From an uncultured Bacilli bacterium (GTDB lineage: Bacteria > Bacillota_I > Bacilli_A > RF39 > UBA660), in NCBI GenBank assembly GCA_944332675.1, contig CALVKJ010000007.1:1-33128 (forward strand): a stretch of 33,128 bases of DNA. The letters run 5' to 3'. A model generated the notes under the pieces. It ran no database searches. It was not told where the DNA came from and was given only the letters and a program-made list of their open reading frames with translations. Positions 16,712 through 23,517 of the stretch are shown piece after piece (within the stretch, counting starts at the first letter, position 1; every line of letters starts with the position of its first letter). The position numbers were made by a program, and so were the translations under genes.

Positions 16712-17350
16712 ATGGAATATAATGTAGTAAAAAATGCCAGTGGTATTTTAAATAGTAGTAAATATTATGTGAGCAATCCTACTAAATATAAAGGAAAATG
16801 GAGTGATTTTTTTAGTAATAAAAATCCAATTCATTTAGAACTGGGAACTGGTCGGGGGGAATTCATCATCCAAATGGCTAAGAAGTACCCTGAATATAAC
16901 TTCATCGGCTTGGAACTTAATGAATCTCAAATTGCCACCGCCGCTAAAAAACTAGAAAGAGAAAACATCAAAAATCTAAAACTAATCAAAGATGATGCTA
17001 GAAATATTATTAATATCTTTGGTAAAGAAATCGATACTATCTATTTGACTTTTTCTGAACCTTGGCCTAAAAAACGTGATGAAAAGAATAGATTTACTCA
17101 CGAATCATATTTAAAACTGTATGATAGAATATTTAAAAAAGATAAACACATTATTTTAAAGACTGATAATAAAGGTTTATTTGCTTATTCACTAGAAACA
17201 CTTTCGCAATATTGGTATGTATTTGATACAGTTAGCTTGGATTTACATAATGATGAAAGATGCATACCAAATATAATGACTGATTTCGAAATGCAATATT
17301 TCAAAGAAAAAAGACCAATTTATTACTTAGATGCTAGTTTTAAAAATTAA
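16712..17350 (+). CDS. trmB: tRNA (guanine-N7-)-methyltransferase TrmB
   Basis: Uses S-adenosylmethionine to make m7G46 in the variable loop of tRNAs. The 212-residue protein has the SAM-binding motif HLELGTGRGEF (41-51), the acidic strand FIGLELNES, the family-defining SEPWPKKR (115-122, here Glu for the more usual Asp), TDNKGLFAYS, and the C-terminal TDFEMQYFKEKRPIYYL. The ATG follows a GGGAG site. It is one of only two well-supported genes on the plus strand and is flanked by accessory genes on both sides. A bidirectional terminator closes it. Confidence 0.96.
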   Translation: MEYNVVKNASGILNSSKYYVSNPTKYKGKWSDFFSNKNPIHLELGTGRGEFIIQMAKKYPEYNFIGLELNESQIATAAKKLERENIKNLKLIKDDARNIINIFGKEIDTIYLTFSEPWPKKRDEKNRFTHESYLKLYDRIFKKDKHIILKTDNKGLFAYSLETLSQYWYVFDTVSLDLHNDERCIPNIMTDFEMQYFKEKRPIYYLDASFKN

Positions 17351-17352
17351 AG

Positions 17353-17390
17353 AAAAAACAGCTATTTAAAAAACGAGATAGCTGTTTTTT
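17353..17390. terminator. Bidirectional terminator between trmB and the AAA/DUF4143 gene
   Basis: A 13-bp perfect stem, 17353-17365 with 17378-17390, is flanked by A and T runs so it works on both strands. It starts 3 bases after the trmB stop and reaches the first base of the stop codon of the convergent ATPase gene. Confidence 0.85.
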
Positions 17391-18577
17391 TATTCTTCCA
17401 ATAAGAAATCTATTATATTTTGAATTTTTATTCCATCAATAACTGTATTATCATATTTATCATTAGTAATTATGATTTTTTCATAATTATCATTTAATAA
17501 TAGTAATGATCTTTTTTCTCTTTCCAATACCTCATTATCAGAAATATTTCTACATACTTGATAATATTTTGTTTCATTAGGACTTATGGCTATAAAATCT
17601 ATTTCTACATCACGATGTTTTCCTACATACACTTGATATCCCCTTCGTAATAGTTCTATATAAACAATGTTTTCAAAAGCACTACCACTATCATAGCTAG
17701 CAAATCCATTAATTACATTTCTAATACCTTGATCAACAAAATAATATTTACCTTGAGTTTTAAGCAAATTCTTGCCATCTAATGAATATCTTGGTACCCT
17801 ATAAATTATATATGCATTTTCTAACATTTTAAGATAACTATCAACAGTTTCATTATGGATTTTTCTCCCTGATTTATTTAAATAGTCAGTTATATTAGTA
17901 GCGGAAGTCAAATTGCCAATAACAGAAGAAGTAAATTGTAATAAATTGTCAAGTAAAGCGATATCCTTTATGTTATTTCTACTTATAACATCGTTTTTTA
18001 ATACTACGTCCTTTATATCTAACAAATAATTAGTAATTAATTCTGAATCATTTAAACTGGTAACCAAAGGCATACCACCATATTTTAAATAGTTTGCAAA
18101 ATTTTCTTCTTTAGAATTATTACTTTTAACATCATTATATTCTTTAAATGAAAAAGGGTAAAGTCTTAATGTTAAAACCCGACCAGCCAAAAGCGTAGTG
18201 AGTTCACTCGATAGAATATATGCATTTGAACCAGTTACATAAATATCACAATCAATATCTACTAATAATGAATTTAAGGATTTTTCCCATTTTTCTACAT
18301 TTTGAATTTCATCTAATAAAATATATAATTTTTTATTATTATACTTACCTTTAATATATTGAGTTAATTTCTTATAATCAGTAATTTCATACCAATCAGA
18401 ACTTTCAAAATTCATATAAATAATATCATCTTGACTAATATTTGATTCTAACAAATAATCTTTAAATTGCAATAATAAGGTTGATTTTCCGCACCTTCTA
18501 ACCCCAGTAATAACTTTAATAAGATTAATATCCTTATATTTTTTTAAGATATTTAAATATCTTTCCCTACGATACAT
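17390..18577 (-). CDS. AAA (AAA_14) ATPase with DUF4143 C-terminal domain
   Basis: This 395-residue ATPase belongs to a family common in archaea and anaerobic bacteria whose function is not settled. Walker A GVRRCGKST lies at 25-33, Walker B ILLDE at 86-90, followed by the conserved LTTLLAGR region. The C-terminal DUF4143 part (about 200-395) has YFVDQGIRNVINGF, FENIVYIELLRRGYQVYVGK and EIDFIAI. That Glu-x-Asp pattern resembles a PD-(D/E)xK nuclease-like fold, which is a family observation and not proof of cleavage. The start ATG has a GGTGATG site. A consensus promoter lies upstream and two inverted repeats abut it, suggesting tight, perhaps self-exerted, control. It interrupts the usual rpmA-obg order and is likely mobile cargo. 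Confidence 0.92.
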   Translation of the reverse strand: MYRRERYLNILKKYKDINLIKVITGVRRCGKSTLLLQFKDYLLESNISQDDIIYMNFESSDWYEITDYKKLTQYIKGKYNNKKLYILLDEIQNVEKWEKSLNSLLVDIDCDIYVTGSNAYILSSELTTLLAGRVLTLRLYPFSFKEYNDVKSNNSKEENFANYLKYGGMPLVTSLNDSELITNYLLDIKDVVLKNDVISRNNIKDIALLDNLLQFTSSVIGNLTSATNITDYLNKSGRKIHNETVDSYLKMLENAYIIYRVPRYSLDGKNLLKTQGKYYFVDQGIRNVINGFASYDSGSAFENIVYIELLRRGYQVYVGKHRDVEIDFIAISPNETKYYQVCRNISDNEVLEREKRSLLLLNDNYEKIIITNDKYDNTVIDGIKIQNIIDFLLEE

Positions 18578-18595
18578 TTGTTCATCACCATTTAA

Positions 18596-18624
18596 ATTGT
18601 AACAAAATTAATTGTGTTTGTCAA
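18596..18624 (-). promoter_or_regulatory. Promoter of the AAA/DUF4143 gene
   Basis: TTGACA (18619-18624), a 17-base spacer and TACAAT (18596-18601) on the minus strand. The -35 box overlaps by two bases the perfect palindrome at 18623-18650. Confidence 0.75.
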
Positions 18625-18650
18625 CTTTTACGGTTATAACCGTAAAAGTT
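18623..18650. promoter_or_regulatory. Perfect 28-bp palindrome, candidate operator of the AAA/DUF4143 gene
   Basis: The half-site AACTTTTACGGTTA is followed directly by its exact reverse complement. It overlaps the end of the -35 box of the ATPase promoter. A related element, with the same TTTTACGG/CCGTAAAA core, lies 39 bases further upstream (center to center). Confidence 0.75.
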
Positions 18651-18661
18651 TCATTTTTTAC

Positions 18662-18689
18662 AAGTTTTACGGCCACAACCGTAAAACTT
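18662..18689. repeat. Second inverted repeat related to the 28-bp palindrome
   Basis: Arms AAGTTTTACGG (18662-18672) and CCGTAAAACTT (18679-18689) form an 11-bp stem with a 6-base center. The core equals that of the palindrome at 18623-18650. On the plus strand it is followed by a T run and could also act as a terminator. Confidence 0.7.
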
Positions 18690-18698
18690 TTTTTGCAA

Positions 18699-18717
18699 CA
18701 AAAAAGCGCTTACGCTT
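18699..18717 (-). terminator. Short terminator of the rplU-prp-rpmA operon
   Basis: The stem AAGCG/CGCTT (18713-18717 with 18704-18708) has a 4-base loop and is followed on the minus strand by TTTTTG. The rpmA stop codon (18710-18712) is in the loop and first stem base, so the hairpin and the gene end overlap. Confidence 0.55.
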
Positions 18718-18994
18718 CGTAAACACTTACTTTCTTTCTATTTTTACCAGATCTTTCATATTTAACCACACCAGCAATTTTTGCAAATAATGTGTGATCC
18801 TTACCCATTCCAACATTTGTACCTGGATAAATCTTTGTTCCTCTTTGACGATAAATAATAGATCCAGCACTTACCATTTGTCCATCACTAGCTTTAGCAC
18901 CTAAACGACGACCTGCAGAATCACGACCGTTTTTAGTTGAACCTTGAGCTTTAACGTGCGCAAATAATTGGATGTTTAACTTCATGAATTTCAT
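18710..18994 (-). CDS. rpmA: 50S ribosomal protein L27 with cleavable N-terminal extension
   Basis: L27 lies at the peptidyl-transferase centre. The 94-residue precursor starts [13 protein letters not shown]; the Firmicutes-type extension ends at Phe11 and is removed by the protease Prp before Ala12. The mature part shows [17 protein letters not shown], the QRGTK motif, [15 protein letters not shown] and GVVKYE. GGAGG seven bases ahead of the ATG supports this start over the Met at position 4. The ATG overlaps the prp TGA (ATGA), so protease and substrate are translationally coupled. Confidence 0.98.
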   Translation of the reverse strand: MKFMKLNIQLFAHVKAQGSTKNGRDSAGRRLGAKASDGQMVSAGSIIYRQRGTKIYPGTNVGMGKDHTLFAKIAGVVKYERSGKNRKKVSVYEA

Positions 18995-19293
18995 CTGTCT
19001 TCCTCCTTTACTATTTTGATATTTTTTTTATAAGTTTTTGCTAGTTCTTCTAGCATAGAAATCATATTTTCGATTATCGATTTAATATTTTCATCATTAC
19101 TTTTAATATCGATTGTCAGTTTATCTTTTTCTTCCTTATATTCTAAAGATTGCGAATCTAATCTAAGACAAACATTAATACTAGTTATAACAATACTAGA
19201 TGCACTTGCACAAACGATATCTTTGCCATAATCAGCATAATCAGCATGACCAGTAACAATAATTTGATTGTTTTTAATATTAACTTTTATCAT
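18991..19293 (-). CDS. prp: Ribosomal-processing cysteine protease Prp
   Basis: Prp removes the N-terminal extension of L27 and is needed for ribosome assembly in Firmicutes that have that extension. The 100-residue protein shows the catalytic pair His16 (in [17 protein letters not shown]) and Cys28, and the usual small alpha/beta fold length. It lies between rplU and rpmA, the conserved position (B. subtilis ysxB). Its ATG overlaps the rplU stop by one base (TAATG) and its TGA overlaps the rpmA ATG. The matching cleavage motif in L27 (QLF/A) is present. Confidence 0.96.
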   Translation of the reverse strand: MIKVNIKNNQIIVTGHADYADYGKDIVCASASSIVITSINVCLRLDSQSLEYKEEKDKLTIDIKSNDENIKSIIENMISMLEELAKTYKKNIKIVKEEDR

Positions 19294-19589
19294 TAACCAA
19301 TCTTCTTTACTACTAACTTAGTATATGGTTGACGATGTCCTTGAGTCTTACGATATTTCTTCTTTGGTCTGTACTTAAACACTTTGATTTTTTTACTCTT
19401 ACCTTGTTTTTCAATAGTACAAACAACACTCTTATTATCTACATAAGGATTTCCTGCAACGCCATCGCAAAATAAAACTTTATCAAATTTTACTTCACTA
19501 CCAACTTCAGCATCTAATTTTTCCACATAGATAACATCACCAACAGACACATAGTATTGTTTTCCACCAGTTTCAAATATAGCTTTCAT
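19293..19589 (-). CDS. rplU: 50S ribosomal protein L21
   Basis: This large-subunit protein binds 23S rRNA. The 98-residue sequence begins [18 protein letters not shown] and ends with the conserved basic block [20 protein letters not shown]. It is the first gene of the rplU-prp-rpmA operon, preceded by a consensus promoter and an L21 leader RNA, so expression is probably feedback-controlled by a ribosomal protein. Confidence 0.98.
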   Translation of the reverse strand: MKAIFETGGKQYYVSVGDVIYVEKLDAEVGSEVKFDKVLFCDGVAGNPYVDNKSVVCTIEKQGKSKKIKVFKYRPKKKYRKTQGHRQPYTKLVVKKIG

Positions 19590-19672
19590 TTCATACCTCC
19601 TTAACTTTCGAAGTCGCGCCCTTAAGGTACTAATAATAGTTTATAACCTTTTTAGTGCGGTTTTTTAAGAAA
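19590..19672 (-). ncRNA. Ribosomal protein L21 leader
   Basis: The leader of about 85-95 nt between the rplU promoter and start codon has the conserved Firmicutes L21-leader features on the minus strand: AACCGCAC...AGGTTATAA, AGTACCTTAAGGGCGCGAC, then the GGAGG site. It is far less AT-rich at GGGCGCGAC than its surroundings. The identification is by sequence pattern and position; a covariance-model search would settle it. Confidence 0.82.
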
Positions 19673-19690
19673 TTACTTAAAAACATATAA

Positions 19691-19719
19691 ATTATACCCA
19701 AAATTATATTACTTGTCAA
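19691..19719 (-). promoter_or_regulatory. Consensus promoter of the rplU-prp-rpmA operon
   Basis: TTGACA (19714-19719), 17 bases, TATAAT (19691-19696) on the minus strand: a perfect sigma-A promoter. Its -35 overlaps the last codons of spoIVFB. Transcription from here would give the L21 leader of the expected length. Confidence 0.85.
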
Positions 19720-20449
19720 ATCTTTCCTGCAATTTTTTGTTTTCTCCCACTATTTTTTCATTTTCTTTAAAATATTGATAAGTATCAAGTTTTAAAATAT
19801 CCAAATTTCCTTCTTTTGTACTTATATATTTAAATTCATACTTATTTAAATATCTTTCTAACAAAAATTTATTAAATATATAATTATAATTTTTATAAGC
19901 ATAATAAGTTTTAAGCACAAATAAAGTTACAATCAAATAATTATTTAAAGATAGCCAATAATTACTAAGTAAATAAAATACTATTCCTAAACAAGAAACA
20001 AAAAAGCTTATATAATAAGAAGTTTTAAATGAAAAAAGTTTATTTAATAAAGCTTGTAAAATAATACTGCCATCGAGAGGTATTATAGGTAGCATATTAA
20101 AAAAAATTATACTTAAATTATATTTATACATTAAATTCTTAGTCAAAGGAGATACCGGCAAAAAATGGATGATAATAAATAATAATAATTGAAATAATAT
20201 TCCGCCACTAGCTATTAATACTTCCCTTTTAACTGGAGTATTTATATCTTTAAAAACTCTAGTAACCCCACCGAAAGGATATATTGTAATATCAAGTATT
20301 TTATATTTAAATAATTTAATAAAAAAAACGTGCCCTATCTCGTGAATTACTACAATTAAAAATATAATTAAACCGATCTTTAAATACCCACAAAAAAATA
20401 GCAATAACAAAAAATATATAGTTAAAAAATTAACTTTGATAATCTTCAT
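19709..20449 (-). CDS. SpoIVFB-like site-2 intramembrane metalloprotease (M50)
   Basis: This 246-residue polytopic membrane protease has the zinc motif HEIGH (His36, Glu37, His40) in an early helix and the third ligand region NMLPIIPLDG (Asn118, Asp126) in a later one, as in the SpoIVFB group of site-2 proteases. In sporulators SpoIVFB cleaves pro-sigma-K in the mother cell. It lies after a SpoIVFA-like gene, overlapping it by 20 bases, and upstream of rplU, exactly as in B. subtilis. The pair is strong evidence of a sporulation-type module, but this window shows no other sporulation gene except possibly the SPOR protein. A different substrate in a non-sporulating relative is possible. The C-terminal CBS domain is absent or very short. 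Confidence 0.9.
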   Translation of the reverse strand: MKIIKVNFLTIYFLLLLFFCGYLKIGLIIFLIVVIHEIGHVFFIKLFKYKILDITIYPFGGVTRVFKDINTPVKREVLIASGGILFQLLLFIIIHFLPVSPLTKNLMYKYNLSIIFFNMLPIIPLDGSIILQALLNKLFSFKTSYYISFFVSCLGIVFYLLSNYWLSLNNYLIVTLFVLKTYYAYKNYNYIFNKFLLERYLNKYEFKYISTKEGNLDILKLDTYQYFKENEKIVGENKKLQERFDK

Positions 20450-21032
20450 ATTTAATATATTCGTTATCTTTTTTTATTACTAAATATAAATGTTCATCTA
20501 TTGTACTTCCTATGATCGTATCTGATTCCAAATAATCATAAAGACTAACAGAAACGTTTTCTAAATTGCCATACCAAATATCCGCCCCATCAATCCCTTG
20601 TATTATTACTGTATTCCCATATCCTTCTTTTTCTCCAGAAAAAACAACTACTCCACTAGTTAAGCTATTAACTAAAGACTTACTACTTACAGTAAGCACT
20701 TCCCCATCTAAATAATCATCGATTTCTTTATAAACTAACTTCCCGCTCATTACTGTTTGGGTATTATCACTTTTAGGTAAAACACTACCAAATAAGTCTT
20801 CATACCATCCTTTAATTTTGGTAAATGGTAAAGATTCCGTTAAAACATATTCCTTATATAAAAGCAAATTTTTATCGCTCATATTAGTAAAAATTATACT
20901 AGCCAAGAAAAAAATAACTGCTAACATAAACCTCGTTAGATATTTATTCAATATTTTTTTCTTATTACTACTATCAGGTGAAACAGCAAATCCTTTTTTC
21001 TTATTCTTATGCATTTTTAAATATTCATCCAT
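20430..21032 (-). CDS. SpoIVFA-like M23-fold regulator of the membrane protease
   Basis: This protein of about 200 residues has one membrane helix (about 32-52) and a C-terminal LytM/M23-like domain: SGVVVFSGEKEGYGNTVIIQG followed by WYGNLENV. The zinc-binding His residues of true M23 peptidases are missing, as in SpoIVFA, whose role is to hold and inhibit SpoIVFB. The ATG at 21032 follows AGGTG at 6 bases and is preferred to a GTG three codons upstream. It overlaps the spoIVFB start and follows mreD by 14 bases, so all are probably one operon. Identification rests on domain plus position. Confidence 0.82.
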   Translation of the reverse strand: MDEYLKMHKNKKKGFAVSPDSSNKKKILNKYLTRFMLAVIFFLASIIFTNMSDKNLLLYKEYVLTESLPFTKIKGWYEDLFGSVLPKSDNTQTVMSGKLVYKEIDDYLDGEVLTVSSKSLVNSLTSGVVVFSGEKEGYGNTVIIQGIDGADIWYGNLENVSVSLYDYLESDTIIGSTIDEHLYLVIKKDNEYIKYEDYQS

Positions 21033-21046
21033 GAATATCACCTAAT

Positions 21047-21427
21047 CTATTTTATGTCCAACGCCAATCTTTTATAACTTATTGCTACAAATACCCCATT
21101 TATAATTAAAACATTTAAAATACCAATAATTGTAACGCTTGAAAATAACAATGAATTAACTAAATAATAAAGAAAAATAATTCCCAAATTAAAACAAACA
21201 TAAATATAAAAATTATGATAATTAAATTTAAATAGATATTTTTTTAAAAAATATAATATTGTAACCCAAAGAGCTGTTAAAAGTGGAATATGTAAAATCA
21301 AAAAATCAATTAATAAGGCAATACTAATATTATAAATATAACTCTTATTATTTAAATTAACTAAGAAAAAATAAGATAAATACGGTGTATAATTATAAAT
21401 AATTAAATCTAAAAATAAATAAAACAT
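21047..21427 (-). CDS. mreD: MreD-like rod-shape membrane protein
   Basis: This 126-residue, almost entirely hydrophobic protein has about four membrane segments and Tyr/Asn-rich loops. MreD sequences are poorly conserved; the assignment rests on its size class, hydrophobicity, and position one base after mreC and before spoIVFA/B, as in B. subtilis. It is shorter than typical MreD (about 165), so the first or last helix may be missing. It would join the elongasome that guides peptidoglycan synthesis. Confidence 0.75.
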   Translation of the reverse strand: MFYLFLDLIIYNYTPYLSYFFLVNLNNKSYIYNISIALLIDFLILHIPLLTALWVTILYFLKKYLFKFNYHNFYIYVCFNLGIIFLYYLVNSLLFSSVTIIGILNVLIINGVFVAISYKRLALDIK

Positions 21428-21428
21428 A

Positions 21429-22079
21429 TTACTCTACCACCAACACATAGTTAATATTTTTTAACTCTACCGCTGGGTTTACATAAGCAAACATTTCAAT
21501 CTCAGTATTATTTAAGTTAGTAGCACTTACCTCACCAACATAAATATCTCCTGGCAAATTACCCAGCCCAGAAGTATACACTTTATCTCCCACTGAAATA
21601 TTAGAACTAGCTTGTAAATCACTTACCACCAATTCACCTTGAACTACTTTTAAAATTCCATAATTATCATTAATTTTAACTGAAATATTACTATTTTTAC
21701 TAGTAATTAACTCTACTACACAAGCCTCTTTATCAGTTTTCTTAATAACACCAACCAGTCCTAAATTATTTATTACTGCCATACCCTCTTCAATACCGGA
21801 ATTACTCCCCTTATAAATTGTTAAGCTATCACTAAAAGAATATATATCTCGCAAATAAACTTTACTCATAATTAAATTAAGTTCAGAATCATTTTTAAAA
21901 TCATTAATTTCTAATAAAGCATTATAATCACTTTCCAAAGATACACAATAATCATTTGTAATATTATCTATATCTAAATCATTATTTAAGGCATATAAAA
22001 ATCTATTTATATTTGTACTAAATATAATAAGTAAAAAAGATGCTAACAATATTATATAATCTTTATATTTTCTTATCAT
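21429..22079 (-). CDS. mreC: Rod-shape-determining protein MreC (short form)
   Basis: MreC couples MreB filaments to wall synthases outside the membrane. The 216-residue protein has an N-terminal membrane helix (about 9-27), a short linker where a coiled coil is usual, and the two beta domains with hallmarks IYKGSNSGIEEGMAVINNLGLVG and GDKVYTSGLGNLPGDIYVG. It is shorter than the usual 270-290 residues, mainly in the coiled coil and the C-terminal tail. No strong ribosome site precedes its ATG, which lies 19 bases after the SPOR gene stop. mreB is not adjacent. Confidence 0.93.
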   Translation of the reverse strand: MIRKYKDYIILLASFLLIIFSTNINRFLYALNNDLDIDNITNDYCVSLESDYNALLEINDFKNDSELNLIMSKVYLRDIYSFSDSLTIYKGSNSGIEEGMAVINNLGLVGVIKKTDKEACVVELITSKNSNISVKINDNYGILKVVQGELVVSDLQASSNISVGDKVYTSGLGNLPGDIYVGEVSATNLNNTEIEMFAYVNPAVELKNINYVLVVE

Positions 22080-22098
22080 ATTTTTATTATGGTTTCTT

Positions 22099-22542
22099 TT
22101 AACTTAAATATGTTAAAAATAACTTAAGCATTGAAGAATTGACATTATCAATTACCTCAGGTTCGCTTGACTCGATCATTACTAGTTCATAATTAGTAAG
22201 GCTACTTACAAATTCTTCATTCATTTTTATTGTTTTAATGTAATAATTAATATTATTATTAGTAAAATAAGACTCAAGCTTTACCTTATTTTCTTTATGG
22301 TAAGCAAGACCTATAATAACTCTAAAATATTCCCCGTCTTCATAAATAATAGATTCCTTAAAATTATTTTGAAAATTTATTGCATTATCTTTATTTTTAA
22401 AAACACCTGCCTGAAAAAGATTAACTTCATATTCTTTATTAGTTATAGCAATTACTTCTGAAGAAATATCCTTATAAAAAAGATAAGCAAAAACGCCACC
22501 AATTAAAATGGCCCCAATAACTATTTTAAGATAGACCTTCAT
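22099..22542 (-). CDS. SPOR-domain membrane protein (SpoIIB-like position)
   Basis: This 147-residue protein has one N-terminal membrane helix (about 4-22) and a SPOR-like domain (about 38-110) with the strands YEVNLFQAGVFKNKDNAINF and YFRVIIGLAYHKENKVKL. SPOR domains bind peptidoglycan lacking stem peptides at division sites. It precedes mreC, and in B. subtilis the SPOR protein SpoIIB lies in the same neighbourhood (spoIIB-maf-radC-mreBCD). It may be a shortened SpoIIB counterpart or a general septal protein. The ATG has a GGTGAT site. Confidence 0.75.
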   Translation of the reverse strand: MKVYLKIVIGAILIGGVFAYLFYKDISSEVIAITNKEYEVNLFQAGVFKNKDNAINFQNNFKESIIYEDGEYFRVIIGLAYHKENKVKLESYFTNNNINYYIKTIKMNEEFVSSLTNYELVMIESSEPEVIDNVNSSMLKLFLTYLS

Positions 22543-22583
22543 AATATCACCAACGATACTATATCACAAATAGTTTAAAAATG

Positions 22584-22612
22584 TTGTCAAATGAAGTCGA
22601 TACTGTTATAAT
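22584..22612 (+). promoter_or_regulatory. Strong promoter for the plus-strand 229-residue gene
   Basis: TTGTCA (22584-22589), 17 bases and TATAAT (22607-22612), followed by a GGAAGGA site and the ATG at 22636. A minus-strand TTGACA (22586-22591) overlaps the -35 and might serve the SPOR gene in the other direction, though its -10 is weak. Confidence 0.75.
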
Positions 22613-22635
22613 ACTTTAAAAAAGGAAGGAAATAT

Positions 22636-23325
22636 ATGCAAAACAATAAATTTTCGGATTTAAAAATTACCGTAGATCAATTAGATAACCCCAAATATAA
22701 AGAAATAACTATTGGTTATCCGGATCATAACAATACTCAAATTTACTATCGATTTCAAGGAACTTTTACCTATGAACTACTAGACTTTTCTAATGTTTTA
22801 ATTATAGAAACAGAAGATATGAACCACCAAACTTGTCCTCGCTTAACGATATTTTCAAGAATTCCTGAAGGACACCGTATTAATTCATTTCCTATAATTG
22901 CAAAAGTCCCTAAAAGGAGCGCTGGTTTAAGAAGTATTAAAAAAATTATTATCCCTGGATATCAAAAATACTTTGTCTACTCTTATGAATTCGGTATAAT
23001 TTGTTCTGCTTGTTACGATCAAATACAATTTGATGAAGAAACTAAAACATTTGATGTTTCCTATCGCAAACCAACCGAATATGGCGAAATTAAACTTACT
23101 GGTACACTAGATAGTGAAGGACATCTTATAGATGATACCTTATACTTCCCTGGCATTAGATGTTCTTATCTAGTTGATGAACATAATTTAGATAATTCAA
23201 TTGAAGATAAGGTTCCTAAAATTGAAAGAGATATTGCTAAAAATATTCGAAAACAAAAAGCAAATGAATATGCCACTTGGGAAAATGAATGTTATTTAAA
23301 AAGAAAAAAAAGTTTGGAAAAATAA
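22636..23325 (+). CDS. Unknown protein, 229 residues
   Basis: I do not recognise this protein. It has no signal peptide or membrane helix, so it is probably cytoplasmic. The first 170 residues alternate charged and beta-branched residues (for example KEITIGYPDHNN and VLIIETEDMNHQ), suggesting a beta-rich fold. A pair of Cys occurs in IICSACYD and another Cys in GIRCSYL. The last 45 residues are a highly charged helix (KIERDIAKNIRKQKANEYATWENE). It is a real gene: it has a consensus promoter, a good ribosome site, ordinary codon use and a terminator. It is one of two clear plus-strand genes here and stands alone between convergent and divergent neighbours. Confidence 0.8.
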   Translation: MQNNKFSDLKITVDQLDNPKYKEITIGYPDHNNTQIYYRFQGTFTYELLDFSNVLIIETEDMNHQTCPRLTIFSRIPEGHRINSFPIIAKVPKRSAGLRSIKKIIIPGYQKYFVYSYEFGIICSACYDQIQFDEETKTFDVSYRKPTEYGEIKLTGTLDSEGHLIDDTLYFPGIRCSYLVDEHNLDNSIEDKVPKIERDIAKNIRKQKANEYATWENECYLKRKKSLEK

Positions 23326-23338
23326 TCCAAACTTTTTT
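23306..23338. terminator. Bidirectional terminator enclosing two stop codons
   Basis: A perfect 13-bp stem (23306-23318 with 23326-23338) has a 7-base loop and A/T flanks. The stop codon of the plus gene (23323-23325) lies in the loop, and the minus gene stop (23337-23339) lies at the edge of the stem. Confidence 0.88.
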
Positions 23339-23498
23339 AATTCATTTTTTTGGCAATCATATTTTCGGCGCCATCCATTGCTTTTACCATCTTTTTACCA
23401 ACGTTCGTTCTGGCATTTTTATTATTCATCAAATAAACACCACCACCTACTAAAGCTAAGGCTGTAATGGCACCTGCTACTTTAAACATATTTTTCAT
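23337..23498 (-). CDS. Small single-pass membrane protein, 53 residues
   Basis: From the ATG at 23498 (AGGTG six bases upstream) the product is 53 residues: a short start, one hydrophobic helix VAGAITALALVGGGVYLM, then a basic tail with KNARTNVGKKMVKAM. An in-frame codon further upstream, inside recD2, lacks a ribosome site. It is the last gene of the operon with recD2. Similar short membrane peptides (YtxH-like) are common in Firmicutes, but I cannot name it. Confidence 0.7.
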   Translation of the reverse strand: MKNMFKVAGAITALALVGGGVYLMNNKNARTNVGKKMVKAMDGAENMIAKKMN

Positions 23499-23517
23499 GA
23501 ATTCACCTCTATCCTTA

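Noticed and set aside
18662-18689. Terminator of rpmA
   Set aside because: A separate hairpin overlapping the rpmA stop already has a T run on the correct strand; this repeat shares its core with the 28-bp palindrome and fits an operator better, though a plus-strand terminator role is not excluded.
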